From NCBI GenBank assembly GCA_903844735.1, contig CAIMUX010000118.1, positions 1 to 58,442 on the forward strand: 58,442 bases of DNA. The letters run 5' to 3'. Position numbers and translations under genes: made by a program. The notes under the pieces were generated by a model that did no database searches, had not been told where the DNA came from, and worked only from the letters and a program-made list of their open reading frames with translations. Position 1 is the stretch's first letter; every line of letters starts with the position of its first letter. Source of the DNA: Candidatus Eiseniibacteriota bacterium. Lineage in GTDB: Bacteria; Eisenbacteria; RBG-16-71-46; CAIMUX01. Below, one piece after another: positions 34,369 to 43,779 of the stretch.

Positions 34369-36246
34369 TCAGGGATCGATACCGAGCGGCACGATCGGAT
34401 CGGTCGGCCGGTCTGTCGCTTCGATAAACTGGCGAATGAAGAGCTCGACGAGCAAGATGGTGCCCACGACGTTCCACACATGACGGCCCGTCCGCAGATC
34501 GTGACAAAGGCGCCGCAGCCCCAGCGGGCGCCAGAATCCGCGCTCCATGCAGCGTTCGGATAGGACGATACCGTCCACGAAGTCACGGACGGGGCGCCAC
34601 CGTCGGTACCACTGTCCGTAAATCGGAAACGACAACCCATAGGGCAGGTTGATCCGGCCCCGCGACAGCAGGCAAAGCATGTCCTTCATGCGGGCCCTGC
34701 GTCGCAGTCGCCGCATCCCCTGCTCGTGGGCAAGCGGCAAGCCCTCGCGAACGGGAATGACGATGCCGTCCTTGACACGTGGAATCTTCGTAACGATCGG
34801 CATGTGATTCTGCGCCCACCGGATCTGGGCTACTCTGTCCAGCAAGCCAGTTGCTTCCAGGGTTGCACCGAGATCGAACACATCCTTGTCAAGAAATGGG
34901 GACACCACATCAGTCCACGGTAGGACTTGGCCGAGGAGGCAGGGAATTGTGAATGCCTCTACTCGGAAGCGCCATTTGAAATCGAGCAAGTTCTCATAGC
35001 GACCGGAAAAACCGATCCTTTCCATGATGTCGATCACTGACCGTTCCGGAACGGCGGTTACGCGATCTGTCAGCTCAGCGGTGAAGGCAGATTGCATGTC
35101 ACGGTCAGGCCGAAAGATTAGTCCCTTGGCGAAAAAGCGGCGGCAGGCCGCTTCGATCGAATCAGAGGAGGCGTCGATCAGGTCAACAGCGTCGAATGCG
35201 CCGCCGAAAATCGCCTCCCCCAGCATGCCGTGAAGCTGTGGACCGGGTGGGAGGTGGCCGCCGAAAGCTGCGCCAACGTAGTGCATGTGGTTCGGCAGGA
35301 CCCGCCCCTCGGTGAACCAGACCATTTTCCCAAACCAATCCGCCATCCCTTCGCCTTCGATCCTGAGGACACGAATCGGGACATTCAGAAGCTCCGCCGT
35401 CCGTTCTGCCATTCGAACATCCACCGAGCCATCTTCCCCAGTGGTGAACGCTTCCAGTTTCATACCCGCTCGCTGGGCCGCTGCGCACAGGAGTCTCGAG
35501 TCGAGCCCGCCGCTGAGTGAAATGGAGAATCGAGGCGAGACGCCTGCATAGCGGCTCAAGGAGCGCTGAACCAGTGAGTCGTACTCCGCGACTGCCTCGT
35601 CATCCACAGGGCGATTGCGCGGATACCCCGGTGTCGGGAGCGGAGTGATTTGTAGCCCCGTCTCGCCGAATGCGAGCCGGTGGTGACCCGGCAGCCGCCG
35701 GACTCCCGCCACCAGCGTGTGGGGTTGGCTCAAGTAACCGATGGCCATCATTTCCGCCACTGCATCGAGATCGACAGCGTCATGCCCAGGTTCGACCAAG
35801 AGCCTGATCTCGGAACTCACGAGCAGTGTCTCGCCTCTCCGGCGGTAGTACACGGGAACGGTGCCGAATCGGTCGGTCAGTACGGTGAGCTCCCGGGCGC
35901 GGTCGTCGCAATGGGCTAGGACGAAACAGCCGCCGAAATTGGGAGTTTCTCCGGGCGCGAGGTCGCGCCAAGCGGTGAGAATCGACGCTGGGTCGGCCAA
36001 TTGCGCGGCGTGCGAATCCACCCAGCACGAACCGCTGCAGAGCAGTACCCGGTCGCCGTCCTGCGCGATCCCACCGCTCGGCAAACTCCCATGGTGGACT
36101 GAGATGCCGATCAAAGAATCCGTGGAAATCCGGTCCGCTGGCTGGCCGGGAAGAACAGTAAGCCGATTCGCGGCTCGGTCGGCGAAGACCTCCCGACTTT
36201 CCCTGTCCAGCCCGGCTGGACGATAGCACAGGAACAACCCGATCAT
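34369..36246 (-). CDS. Second asparagine synthetase-like protein lacking the N-terminal cysteine
   Basis: Predicted 625 residues, starting MIGLFLCYRP, so again no Cys2; glutaminase activity is not expected. The degenerate glutaminase-like domain still shows FGGCFVLAHCD and TDRFGTVPVYYRR. The synthetase domain has FSISLSGGLDSRLLCAA near residue 242 and GEDGSVDVRMAERTAELLNV after it. The C-terminal ~100 residues are Arg/Trp-rich and longer than in AsnB. Sequence differs strongly from the 29595 protein, so this is an old paralogue, not a recent copy. Ligase using a non-glutamine amine donor is inferred; asparagine synthesis itself is unlikely with AsnB at 15240. Confidence 0.82.
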   Translation of the reverse strand: MIGLFLCYRPAGLDRESREVFADRAANRLTVLPGQPADRISTDSLIGISVHHGSLPSGGIAQDGDRVLLCSGSCWVDSHAAQLADPASILTAWRDLAPGETPNFGGCFVLAHCDDRARELTVLTDRFGTVPVYYRRRGETLLVSSEIRLLVEPGHDAVDLDAVAEMMAIGYLSQPHTLVAGVRRLPGHHRLAFGETGLQITPLPTPGYPRNRPVDDEAVAEYDSLVQRSLSRYAGVSPRFSISLSGGLDSRLLCAAAQRAGMKLEAFTTGEDGSVDVRMAERTAELLNVPIRVLRIEGEGMADWFGKMVWFTEGRVLPNHMHYVGAAFGGHLPPGPQLHGMLGEAIFGGAFDAVDLIDASSDSIEAACRRFFAKGLIFRPDRDMQSAFTAELTDRVTAVPERSVIDIMERIGFSGRYENLLDFKWRFRVEAFTIPCLLGQVLPWTDVVSPFLDKDVFDLGATLEATGLLDRVAQIRWAQNHMPIVTKIPRVKDGIVIPVREGLPLAHEQGMRRLRRRARMKDMLCLLSRGRINLPYGLSFPIYGQWYRRWRPVRDFVDGIVLSERCMERGFWRPLGLRRLCHDLRTGRHVWNVVGTILLVELFIRQFIEATDRPTDPIVPLGIDP

Positions 36247-37031
36247 GCGGAGGATGCTAATCGCGGTCGATCATTGAGTCAAAGTCCTTTTCAGAGCAGC
36301 GGTCGGCAGCCGCCTATCCCGGAAGACCGTCGGAAATCCCTGGGGGCGCACGTCAATGCGCAGTCAACTATCGATCCCGAAAGACCCTAACTCATTGTCT
36401 ATTTGCTAATTGTAGAATGCTGCATGGCCTCGCACCGATCATGGCGTGGCCCTTCTCAATGGTCAACCCGCCTGCGCAGCAGCGTCAACCCCGCGGGATC
36501 TCATCACGCTCCGCACCTCGATGCAGAGCGAAACCTCGGCCCTTCGCTCGGCTGGTCGTCATCCAGCGAACTGTCGGGCGGTCCCAAATCCTACCCGAGG
36601 ACACCGGCTCCTGTTGTGTTGGCTTCCCGGGAACGGCCCCGCTGGCACGGCGCTGCTTCTCGTCCGACCGCAAACGGTCATCATGTGGAGGCGAAAGGAG
36701 CTTCGGAAAGGCCAGGGAGAGCGGAGCCAGTGGGGCGACCAAAACACGGTCCTCAGTTCACCGAAACGTTCTCGACCGTTCTCGGCATTTTGTCGACGGT
36801 GATTCCTTCCCGGGGCGCTCCGCGCCGTTGGAGAGCCAGGGAAGTTCGGGATCGAGGTTACCAACTCAACCCGGAAGCGGTATGCGGCCCGTCGTCGAAA
36901 GCCACGGCCTTCCCCTTGGGGTGCCAACCTGAGAGACCACTTCAGAGGGATCGCCGTGGCGAACTTCTGGAAGAGGCTTCCCTACCCGGGAACGAGCAGA
37001 CATGCTCAGGCCGGTCGGTACGCAGCACGAT

Positions 37032-37130
37032 CCCGTCAAAGTTGCGCCGACCTGGCTGTCTGGCCGGGCGAAGCGCTGCCGCCGTTAGGGGCGCCCGGCC
37101 CAACGGCCTGGTCGGCGCGACGTTGACGGG
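37032..37130. repeat. 39-bp imperfect inverted repeat with 21-nt loop
   Basis: The arm 37032-37070 (starting CCCGTCAAAGTTGCGCCGAC) is matched at 33 of 39 positions by the reverse complement of 37092-37130. The loop is 37071-37091. The structure is far larger than a normal terminator. It may be a small non-autonomous element or a structured RNA end. Confidence 0.8.
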
Positions 37131-37373
37131 ACCGTGCCCTCTTTGGGGGCATGCTTGGCCACGCTCGCCCGGATCCGGGAGATCTCCTCGGCTCCGGACT
37201 CAAAGCCCTGGACGCAGACGGTCTTCGCGGCGGCGTGAGCGCGCTCTCTGCCCCGGTGATCCACCCCTGCAGGGTAGAATCCCAGAAGAATAACGTCAGC
37301 GGTAATCTGAAGCAAAATCAGAGCATAGAGTTCTGGCTACATGACGTGGTCCTGGGTACCATGGGGACGTCTG

Positions 37374-37402
37374 TTGACCTCAAAGTACGATCCTGACAGA
37401 AT
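37374..37402 (+). promoter_or_regulatory. Sigma-70-like promoter for the deacetylase-GT2-GNAT-LbH-wzx operon
   Basis: TTGACC (37374-37379) and CAGAAT (37397-37402) are spaced by exactly 17 bp, five and four matches to consensus. A start near 37409 leaves a leader of about 22 nt before the ATG at 37431. The five genes that follow are closely spaced on the same strand. Confidence 0.5.
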
Positions 37403-37430
37403 GGGAGAATGCTTCTGATTCTGGAGACTC

Positions 37431-38543
37431 ATGCCGGACACCGGCCCACATCCTTGGTCGTCGGGCGGCCGGGCGGACTCGGGGCTGATGCCGTTCAAGC
37501 GTAGACTTCGGGGCTGGCTCTTGGCATGCCCGGGCTTCCAGGCTCTGTGTCGTATGTTGACGCGAGAGCATGTGCGTACCTTGATGTACCATCGGTTCTC
37601 TGGGGATGCCAGCCCGGATGGCCGGAGCATGCACGCTGCACGGCTGCGCGAGCAGGTCGACTGGATGCGCCGCCACCATGATTTGTGGCGGCCTGACGAC
37701 CACCTCGACCTTGTCCTGGGACGGCGACGCCCCGGCCGCTGCCCGGTCGTCGTGACGGTGGATGATGGCTATGCCGACTTCTGCTCGATCGCGTTCCCGA
37801 TCTTCCGGGAGCACGGGATTCCGGTCATGCTGTTCGTTACCACGGGGTTCGTGGACGGAACGATCTGGCTCTGGTGGGATCGGCTGGCCTGGATGTTGGC
37901 GCACGCTTCCCCCGGGCGTGGCACAGCCGACATTGGCGGGCACGAAGTGGCCTGGGACCTGAGGAACGATCGGGGACAGACGGCCGCCTGGCACGCCATT
38001 GCCGATCGCTGCCGCTTCGTCCCTGACACACAGAAGGAGGATTCGTTGCGCGCATTGGGTGAAGCCCTCGGCGTGGTTCTGCCCACCCAGGTCCCGCCGG
38101 AGTATGCGTCCGTCACCTGGGAGCAGGTTCGCACCATGGCCGCCGAAGGCCTTCAATTGGGCGCCCACAGTGTGACCCACCCAATTCTATCGCGGGTCTC
38201 GCCTGACGAGCTCACGGCCGAAATCGTCGGCTCGCGCCGCCGCCTTCAGGAGGTCGTGGGGATCGACACTGCCTGGTTTTGCTACCCGCAGGGAGGACCT
38301 GCTGACTTCACGCCTGCAGTGCAGGAATCCGTGCGTGAGGCCGGATTCCGCGGCTGCTACGTGGCTTGGCAGATCGATCGTCGGCCGCCGGACCCGTATG
38401 CGTTGCCGCGCTACGGTGCCTCGACGGACGGATTGGAGTTCCGTTGGACACTGTGCGGAGCGGCGTGGCTGACCCTCTGTCTCCGTCGCTGGCTTGGTGT
38501 GAGGACCGAACTCGGAGACTGGTACTGGGGGGGCACAAGATGA
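37431..38543 (+). CDS. Polysaccharide deacetylase (NodB domain)
   Basis: Predicted 370 residues from 37431 (GGAG four bases upstream); an ATG at 37488 is possible. TLMYHRFSGD is the entry motif of the PgaB/IcaB-like branch. VVVTVDDGYADF provides the catalytic DD, LGAHSVTHPILS the HxxxH metal ligands and FCYPQGGPADF the motif 3 turn. All ligands are present. No signal peptide is obvious, so it may act on a cytoplasmic lipid-linked sugar or be exported another way. First gene of the operon to 42694. Confidence 0.87.
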   Translation: MPDTGPHPWSSGGRADSGLMPFKRRLRGWLLACPGFQALCRMLTREHVRTLMYHRFSGDASPDGRSMHAARLREQVDWMRRHHDLWRPDDHLDLVLGRRRPGRCPVVVTVDDGYADFCSIAFPIFREHGIPVMLFVTTGFVDGTIWLWWDRLAWMLAHASPGRGTADIGGHEVAWDLRNDRGQTAAWHAIADRCRFVPDTQKEDSLRALGEALGVVLPTQVPPEYASVTWEQVRTMAAEGLQLGAHSVTHPILSRVSPDELTAEIVGSRRRLQEVVGIDTAWFCYPQGGPADFTPAVQESVREAGFRGCYVAWQIDRRPPDPYALPRYGASTDGLEFRWTLCGAAWLTLCLRRWLGVRTELGDWYWGGTR

Positions 38544-38586
38544 GGCATCGACCTTGGACGAACCAGGTAACTCTGCGGGGGAGCGG

Positions 38587-39489
38587 ATGATCGAAACGCC
38601 GCTCGTGTCAGTCGTGATTGCCGCCTACAACATGGGGCAGTACATTCGCGAGGCCATCGATTCGGTGCTCGCCCAGGACTGGCCAGCAGTCGAGGTGGTG
38701 CTGGTCGATGACGGTTCGACGGATGAGACCGCGTGCGCTCTGGACGCATACGCGGACGAACCTCGTGTCACAGTAATCCGTCAGGCCAACGCAGGTCAGA
38801 CGAAGGCCAAGAACGCCGGCCTGCGCGTGGCCCGCGGTGAGTACGTGGGGTTTTGCGATGCGGACAACGTGTGGCTGCCCGGAAAGCTACGCCGGCAGGT
38901 GCCGCTGCTCCAGGCGAATCCCGGGGCCGGTGTCGTCTACGGCGACGTGGCGCTGATCGGACCGGCCGGGGAGTCGCTGCCCGCGCCGCGAGTGAAGCGC
39001 TGGGGCGGTCGTATCAGTGGCCGCCTGCTCGCCGACAACTTCGTCACCTTCAACACCACCCTTACACCGCGCCGGGTCCTGGAGGAGTTCGGTGGCTTCG
39101 ACGAGTCGTTGCGGATGGCCATCGATTACGATTTGTGGCTGCGCGTTTCGACCAAATACGAGTTCCTCTATGTGCGTGAAACATTGGTGCAGTATCGAAT
39201 CTGGGGTGGGCAGATGTCGCATCGCACCGGCGAGCGCCTGGACAGCTACTTCCGCTTGCTCGAGCGGTTCCTGGAACGCTACCCCGACAGCGTTTCCCAG
39301 GCCGACGTGGCGGGCGCCTACGCCCATACCTACATCACGCGCGGGATCTGGCGTGCCCGGGAAGGTGATCGAGCGGCCGCCTGGCGTGACCTGTTGCTCG
39401 CCTGTCGGCGTCGCCCAATCGACATCCGTCTCTGGCGGGTCGCCGCCTCTCTGGCTCTTGGCCGCCTTGGTCCGCGGGGACGTACATGA
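38587..39489 (+). CDS. GT2 glycosyltransferase
   Basis: Predicted 300 residues. The ATG at 38587 starts right before the GT-A core; GGGGGAG lies three bases upstream. PLVSVVIAAYNMGQYIREAIDSV, EVVLVDDGSTDET and GFCDADNVWLPGK are the nucleotide-sugar and DxD metal motifs. MAIDYDLWLRVS is the acceptor-side ED/DxDLW region. Soluble or peripheral inverting transferase, one of several chain-building enzymes. The stop overlaps the next start as ATGA. Confidence 0.9.
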   Translation: MIETPLVSVVIAAYNMGQYIREAIDSVLAQDWPAVEVVLVDDGSTDETACALDAYADEPRVTVIRQANAGQTKAKNAGLRVARGEYVGFCDADNVWLPGKLRRQVPLLQANPGAGVVYGDVALIGPAGESLPAPRVKRWGGRISGRLLADNFVTFNTTLTPRRVLEEFGGFDESLRMAIDYDLWLRVSTKYEFLYVRETLVQYRIWGGQMSHRTGERLDSYFRLLERFLERYPDSVSQADVAGAYAHTYITRGIWRAREGDRAAAWRDLLLACRRRPIDIRLWRVAASLALGRLGPRGRT

Positions 39490-40501
39490 GCCTGGCTCTT
39501 GGGTGGGCCACCCAGGCTGATATGCCCGCGCTGCGTTCGTTTCTGATGAGCGTTTATGGACAGGGGGCCGTCCAGACCGCTCCCGGTCGCTGGGACTGGC
39601 TCGGAGGAGGTCATCCGCGCGGCATGCACGTCGCACTGGCTCGCGCCTCGGGGACAATCGTCGGCTCCTGCTGCCATATCCCGATGCGCATCACAGTGGG
39701 TACACGGGAGATAAGCGCAGCGTATGGGCTCGATCTCATCGTTGATCCGTCAAGGAGAGGCCAGGGCGTGGGCAAGGCCTTGCTGGCGTTGCGCCTGGAT
39801 CGCTTTCGGGTCAGTCTCTCCACGGGGCAGTCGCCGGCGATGGCCGGGCTCTACGCCAGGGCCGGCGGACGAGATTGCGGACCGGTGGTGCGCGCATTGC
39901 GAGTGCGCCGCCCGACGGTGGCTGCCGCGCCGCGCGCGCTGGCGCGTGATTTCGTTGCCTGGGGGTTGGGCGTGGCACGGGGGGGCGCGGCGGTACGCGA
40001 CAAGCGCTGTCGGTCGCTGAAGCGGGGAGACGCCCGCAGGTCCTCGGCACGCGCCTGAGGCCCGACGAGGCAGGTCCGTGCCGGGACGCCGCGGGCTTCG
40101 CCTGGCGTTACGGAGGATCCGTCTATGCGGATCACACTTGCTGGGAAGTGACGGCCGACCTTCGGCCCGGCTTGGTGGTGACGCGACAGGAGGGTGATTC
40201 CGAGATTATTGTCGATGTCTTTGCGGTTCCCGACGATCTGCCGGCTGTCCTTCGGGCGACGGCCTGCACGTCTACGGCCTCCCGCCTTATCGCTGACTTG
40301 CACGGTTCACGCCTCGCGGCGGCGTTCAGAGCCGCCGGTTGGTTCGTGCGCCCCCGAGATGCGCGCTTTGTTGTCCTGGCGAAGGACCCGGAACTGCTGA
40401 CAGAACTCGCGCGCCGGCCATGGGCCTTCTTCGCGGGGGAATCGGATCTCGACCTGTTGCGCTACCCGGCGCCTCCGGGCGGCGGAAGAAGGGAGTTGTG
40501 A
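39486..40501 (+). pseudogene. GNAT-family N-acetyltransferase, frameshifted
   Basis: The first reading frame (from the ATGA overlap at 39486) encodes a GNAT core: GTREISAAYGLDLIVDPSRRGQGVGKALLALR contains the R/Q-x-x-G-x-G/A acetyl-CoA loop. It stops at 40058. Similarity then continues in another frame (FAWRYGGSVYADHTCW to the TGA at 40499-40501). A run of seven G at 39979-39985 lies between; one extra base there would restore a ~338-residue protein, the expected size. It may be a real mutation, a sequencing or assembly error, or a slippage site. The intact product would N-acylate an amino sugar. Confidence 0.7.
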
Positions 40502-41160
40502 TGGGCATTCTCCGCCATGTGCTGGGCAAGACGCGGCTCTACCGGGCCTTGGCGTACGCCCATGGGGCATCAATGCGAGCGGATTCTGCCCGCCGCTACC
40601 GGCCGGAGCATTTCGCCCGCTACGGCGATGGAGTACGAATCGACTCCGGGGTTCACATCACGCACCCGTCACGCGTGGTGATCGGCGATGGAACCACGAT
40701 CCAGAGCCAAGTCGCCCTGCACTCGCAGGGTGGACTGCACATCGGACGGTACGTGGGAATAGGTTACCGTTCGGTCATCGTCACCTTTCAGCATCGCTAT
40801 CGCAACGCGAGAACGATCCCCTTCGACAATGGAATCTTTCTCCAACCGGTTCTGATCCGCGACTATGCCTGGATTGGCTGGGGTTCAATGATACTGCCGG
40901 GCGTGGAGATAGGCGAGGGTGCAATCCTCGGCATGGGTTCTGTGGCGACCAGGAGTGTCCCTCCGCTGGCCATCGTGCACGGCAACCCCGCCCAAGTGAT
41001 CGGTTACCGCAGCAGTGAACATTTCGCGCGATGTAAGGCGGAAGGAAGGGTGACTCCCCACCGAATCGGTGAACTCTTCGGGACATTTGAGGAGATCATT
41101 CCGCTGATGACGAAGCAGCGCTGCGAGCTAGAGTTGCGCGAGTTGGGCCTAATCGAGTAA
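40501..41160 (+). CDS. Left-handed beta-helix acyltransferase (WcaF/maltose-acetyltransferase-like)
   Basis: Predicted 219 residues. The ATG at 40501 overlaps the preceding stop (TGATG) and has GGGAG seven bases upstream. Hexapeptide repeats run from HITHPSRVVIGDGTTIQSQ to GVEIGEGAILGMGSVATRSV, with HRYRN near the active-site His and HGNPAQVIGYR as the terminal turn of the family. Acetyl-CoA-dependent O-acetylation of a sugar is predicted. A C-terminal ~60-residue helical tail is additional. Confidence 0.87.
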   Translation: MGILRHVLGKTRLYRALAYAHGASMRADSARRYRPEHFARYGDGVRIDSGVHITHPSRVVIGDGTTIQSQVALHSQGGLHIGRYVGIGYRSVIVTFQHRYRNARTIPFDNGIFLQPVLIRDYAWIGWGSMILPGVEIGEGAILGMGSVATRSVPPLAIVHGNPAQVIGYRSSEHFARCKAEGRVTPHRIGELFGTFEEIIPLMTKQRCELELRELGLIE

Positions 41161-41170
41161 GAGACAAGAT

Positions 41171-42694
41171 ATGTTCGTGCGCATACGAGCAGCGATCCGT
41201 CGCAGCCAGGAGTACCTACCCGAGGAGATCGCCGCCCATGCAGTGGGCGGCCATGTAGTTAGCGGCGGCATCTGGTCTGGAGCCGGACTGGCGGCCACAA
41301 TTGTGCTGCAGTTCATCCGCAGCATGATCTTCGCCCGGCTGTTACCTCCGGCCGCCTTCGGCGCCCTGAGCCTGGCCAACGTCTTCACTCAGTTCATCTT
41401 GCTGTTTGCGAACTTCGGCTTCAACTCAAGTATTGTCTATTGGCGCCGGCTCACGAAACAGGACCTCTCCACCTGTTGGTGGGGTAACCTCATGGTGGAC
41501 CTGGCGGCGGCGGTCCTTTGTTGTCTATTTGCGTTCACCGGTGCCCGCTTCCTCGATTCGCCTGAAGTGAGGTGGGTGATCGTGCTCCTCTCCGCACAGT
41601 TTGTGATTGCGAGTGTGGGGAGCATACACTCCGCCCTCATGCGTCGGCAGTTCAAGTTCAAGACCACAGCGCTGGTGGGCGTCTGGGGTGCTCTAACGAC
41701 GTTCGCTGTGGGTTGGCTCCTAGTGGGCGCACTCCACCTGGGCGTGTTCGGGCTGATCGGCGGCATGATTGCCGGCACGGCAGTTTCAACTCTACTTCAA
41801 ATCGGGTCAATGCCATGGCTGCCCTCCGGTGACTTCTCCTGGCGAGTGCTGAAAGAGCACGCCAACTACGGCCGTTGGTTTCTGGCCGTGAATGTCGTGA
41901 CCTATGGTAACCAGAACATCGACCGCGCTCTGATCGGGACTACGCTCAGCAACACCCAACTCGGATACTACGACTACGCGAGTAGTCTGCCAATGCACGT
42001 GACGATCCAACTCTCGACCGTGCTAAGCACCGTTCTATTCCCGGCATTTGCAGGTCTGCAGGAAGATCTAGCGGAGTTGCGACGGGTGTTGCTTCGGGTG
42101 ATGCGCTTCAATGCCTTGATCATCTACCCGATTCTAGTCGGCCTGATGCTGACTGCACCTGAGTTCGTGCAGGTGGCCTACGGCTCAACCTGGGCGCCCA
42201 TCGTAGGACCCACTCGCGTCTTCTGCCTGTTCGGAATGATCCGTGTGCTGATTAACCCTTCCTATGCACTCTGCGGCGGTGTGGGCAAGCCGCACCTTCC
42301 GTTCAAGTGGAGCCTGATCGCACTTCCGTTCAACGCGGCCCTCCTCTGGTGGGGTGCGCGGGTGGGTGGCCTCATGGGAGTCGCCCTCGCGAAGCTCTTT
42401 CTGCCTGTGTTTACTCTGTTCACGTTGGTCGTCGAGATCACCCGCATCGTCGGGATACCCATCCGCCAGATCGGCCTGACCGCGTTCCCGGCGACGTGCT
42501 GTGCGGCTGTGATGGCTGTTGCGGTGCTCGCTGTGCGGTATGTGCCCGGCATCCGCGCCTTGCCTTCGCTTTCTCTTCTTCTGCTTGAGGTTGCAGTTGG
42601 GCTGGTAGCTTATCTCGGCGCGCTGCGTCTTTTCTACAGCAAGGATTTCAAGGGAATCGTCGGATTGCTGAAACGGATCCGATTGAGAGATTGA
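41171..42694 (+). CDS. wzx: Wzx-type polysaccharide flippase (MOP superfamily)
   Basis: Predicted 507 residues with about 14 hydrophobic segments and no large soluble domain. The opening after a short basic tail (GGIWSGAGLAATIVLQFIRS MIFARLLPPAAFG) is the standard beginning of RfbX/Wzx and lipopolysaccharide-exporter proteins. NQNIDRALIGTTLSNTQLG is the conserved loop between helices 7 and 8 of this branch. It would move lipid-linked repeat units across the inner membrane for the polymerase at 24525. Last gene of the operon, and the border of the mobile-element zone. Confidence 0.9.
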   Translation: MFVRIRAAIRRSQEYLPEEIAAHAVGGHVVSGGIWSGAGLAATIVLQFIRSMIFARLLPPAAFGALSLANVFTQFILLFANFGFNSSIVYWRRLTKQDLSTCWWGNLMVDLAAAVLCCLFAFTGARFLDSPEVRWVIVLLSAQFVIASVGSIHSALMRRQFKFKTTALVGVWGALTTFAVGWLLVGALHLGVFGLIGGMIAGTAVSTLLQIGSMPWLPSGDFSWRVLKEHANYGRWFLAVNVVTYGNQNIDRALIGTTLSNTQLGYYDYASSLPMHVTIQLSTVLSTVLFPAFAGLQEDLAELRRVLLRVMRFNALIIYPILVGLMLTAPEFVQVAYGSTWAPIVGPTRVFCLFGMIRVLINPSYALCGGVGKPHLPFKWSLIALPFNAALLWWGARVGGLMGVALAKLFLPVFTLFTLVVEITRIVGIPIRQIGLTAFPATCCAAVMAVAVLAVRYVPGIRALPSLSLLLLEVAVGLVAYLGALRLFYSKDFKGIVGLLKRIRLRD

Positions 42695-42869
42695 GCGCAT
42701 GTCCCCGCGCCCCCCGTCGTGACAATCTGAGGCGGCCCTTGAGGACCACGAAACACCGGACGCGCTGCTGCGCATCGCAGGGTAAGCGGTAGACGCAGCG
42801 CATCCCCCCCGACGCCGTCCTGAGGGTGGTTTCCGGCGTAGCTGAGTTTGGCAGTCGCCCCTTCGCAGC

Positions 42870-42971
42870 TCAGCTGGTGTCGGGCGCCCGAGGCTTCCAG
42901 TTTTCGGGCAGCAGGGATTCGATCTGGTTGATGGTCATCGTCGGGAGGCGCCGGAGCACATCGGCCGTGCC
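42870..42971 (-). pseudogene. IS66 transposase (TnpC) C-terminal fragment
   Basis: A minus-strand frame ends with ADVLRRLPTMTINQIESLLP then ENWKP before a TGA at 42870. This is the usual end of IS66 TnpC. Nothing of the catalytic core remains. Confidence 0.65.
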
Positions 42972-43068
42972 CCTTCGGCAACGCTGCCTAAAGGTATCCA
43001 CTCGGCGAACCCATGTAGCCCCCGGCCCATGTAACTGAGACGATCCCGACCTCGAGAGGAGGTGCGGG

Positions 43069-43281
43069 ATGAAGACTGGATCGGATCGAGGGGAGGTCCT
43101 GCGGGCGGCGTTGCGAGAAGGCTACTGGCGCGCCGAGTCGGCGAAGCTGATCGTGAAGGCGTGGGAGCAGAGCGGCGAGAGTCTGGCCGCCTTCGCGCGG
43201 CGGCATGGTCTGCGCCGGGAACGCCTGGCCCGGTGGCGGGACCGGCGTATCCACTCGGGCATCCCATCCCCGGTCAGCTGA
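43069..43281 (+). pseudogene. IS66-type TnpA (helix-turn-helix) fragment
   Basis: The ORF of 70 residues has a strong GAGGAGGTGCGGG site. Residues 19-58 (YWRAESAKLIVKAWEQSGES, FARRHGLRRERLARWRDR) match the DNA-binding accessory protein TnpA of IS66. After RDR the sequence becomes unrelated (RIHSGIPSPVS), so the 3' half is lost. Confidence 0.6.
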
Positions 43282-43327
43282 TTGCCCCTACCCACGTCCG
43301 TCCGCCCCCCCGCCGACCGGGGATGGG

Positions 43328-43678
43328 GTGCCCGAGCGGATACCGCGCAACAGCGAGATCACGTCGCTCCGACGCCGGGATGTGGAACTCGGCACGGGTG
43401 CCCACGTCCGTTGCCTCGGAAAGGGCCGCAAGACACGGTGCACGCCTCTACACCCGGATGTCCTCACCGTCCTCAAGGAGTGGCTAGCGCAGGACGGCGC
43501 GGATCCAGAAGATCCCGGCTTCCCGAGTTCGCGTGGCGGGCGCCTCAGTGCCGATGCGCTCCAGCGACTCGTCACGCGACATGCGGCCGCCGCCGCACAG
43601 GCATGTCCTTCCCTCAAGGGGAAGACCGTGACGCCTCACACGCTTCGACACTATGTGCCGTCCCTGACTATGTCTTGA
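43328..43678 (+). pseudogene. Tyrosine recombinase C-terminal catalytic fragment
   Basis: Reads PRNSEITSLRRRDVELGTG, LGKGRKTRCTPLHPDV and KGKTVTPHTLRHYVP. These are box I Arg/Glu, the beta-hairpin Lys and the HxLRH of phage-type integrases. It stops before the nucleophilic tyrosine and lacks the N-terminal domain. Confidence 0.7.
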
Positions 43679-43779
43679 TTCGGCCCGTGGACCTCATTCC
43701 CTCGGCCTACCTGAGGAACGTCCCCGACATAATCTGGACCCCTTCAGTCATCCCCGTGCAGGGGAGAAAGGAGTCCACG

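Larger units (their letters stand above)
36247..37430. other. 1.2-kb region without a recognisable gene
   Basis: Open plus-strand frames exist (for example 36403-37293) but encode Ser/Arg/Pro-rich sequence without domain character. Minus-strand frames are broken. The region includes a long imperfect hairpin (37032-37130) and a good promoter (37374-37402). It may be a decayed insertion. Confidence 0.45.

Noticed and set aside
29595-36246. Lasso-peptide-type cluster because of AsnB-like cyclase homologues
   Set aside because: No precursor peptide, no RiPP recognition element and no transglutaminase-like protease are visible; the neighbours are polysaccharide genes.
36403-37293. 296-codon plus-strand open frame in the gene-poor kilobase
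   Set aside because: Ser/Pro/Arg-rich, no ribosome-binding site, no domain, and crosses a long hairpin.
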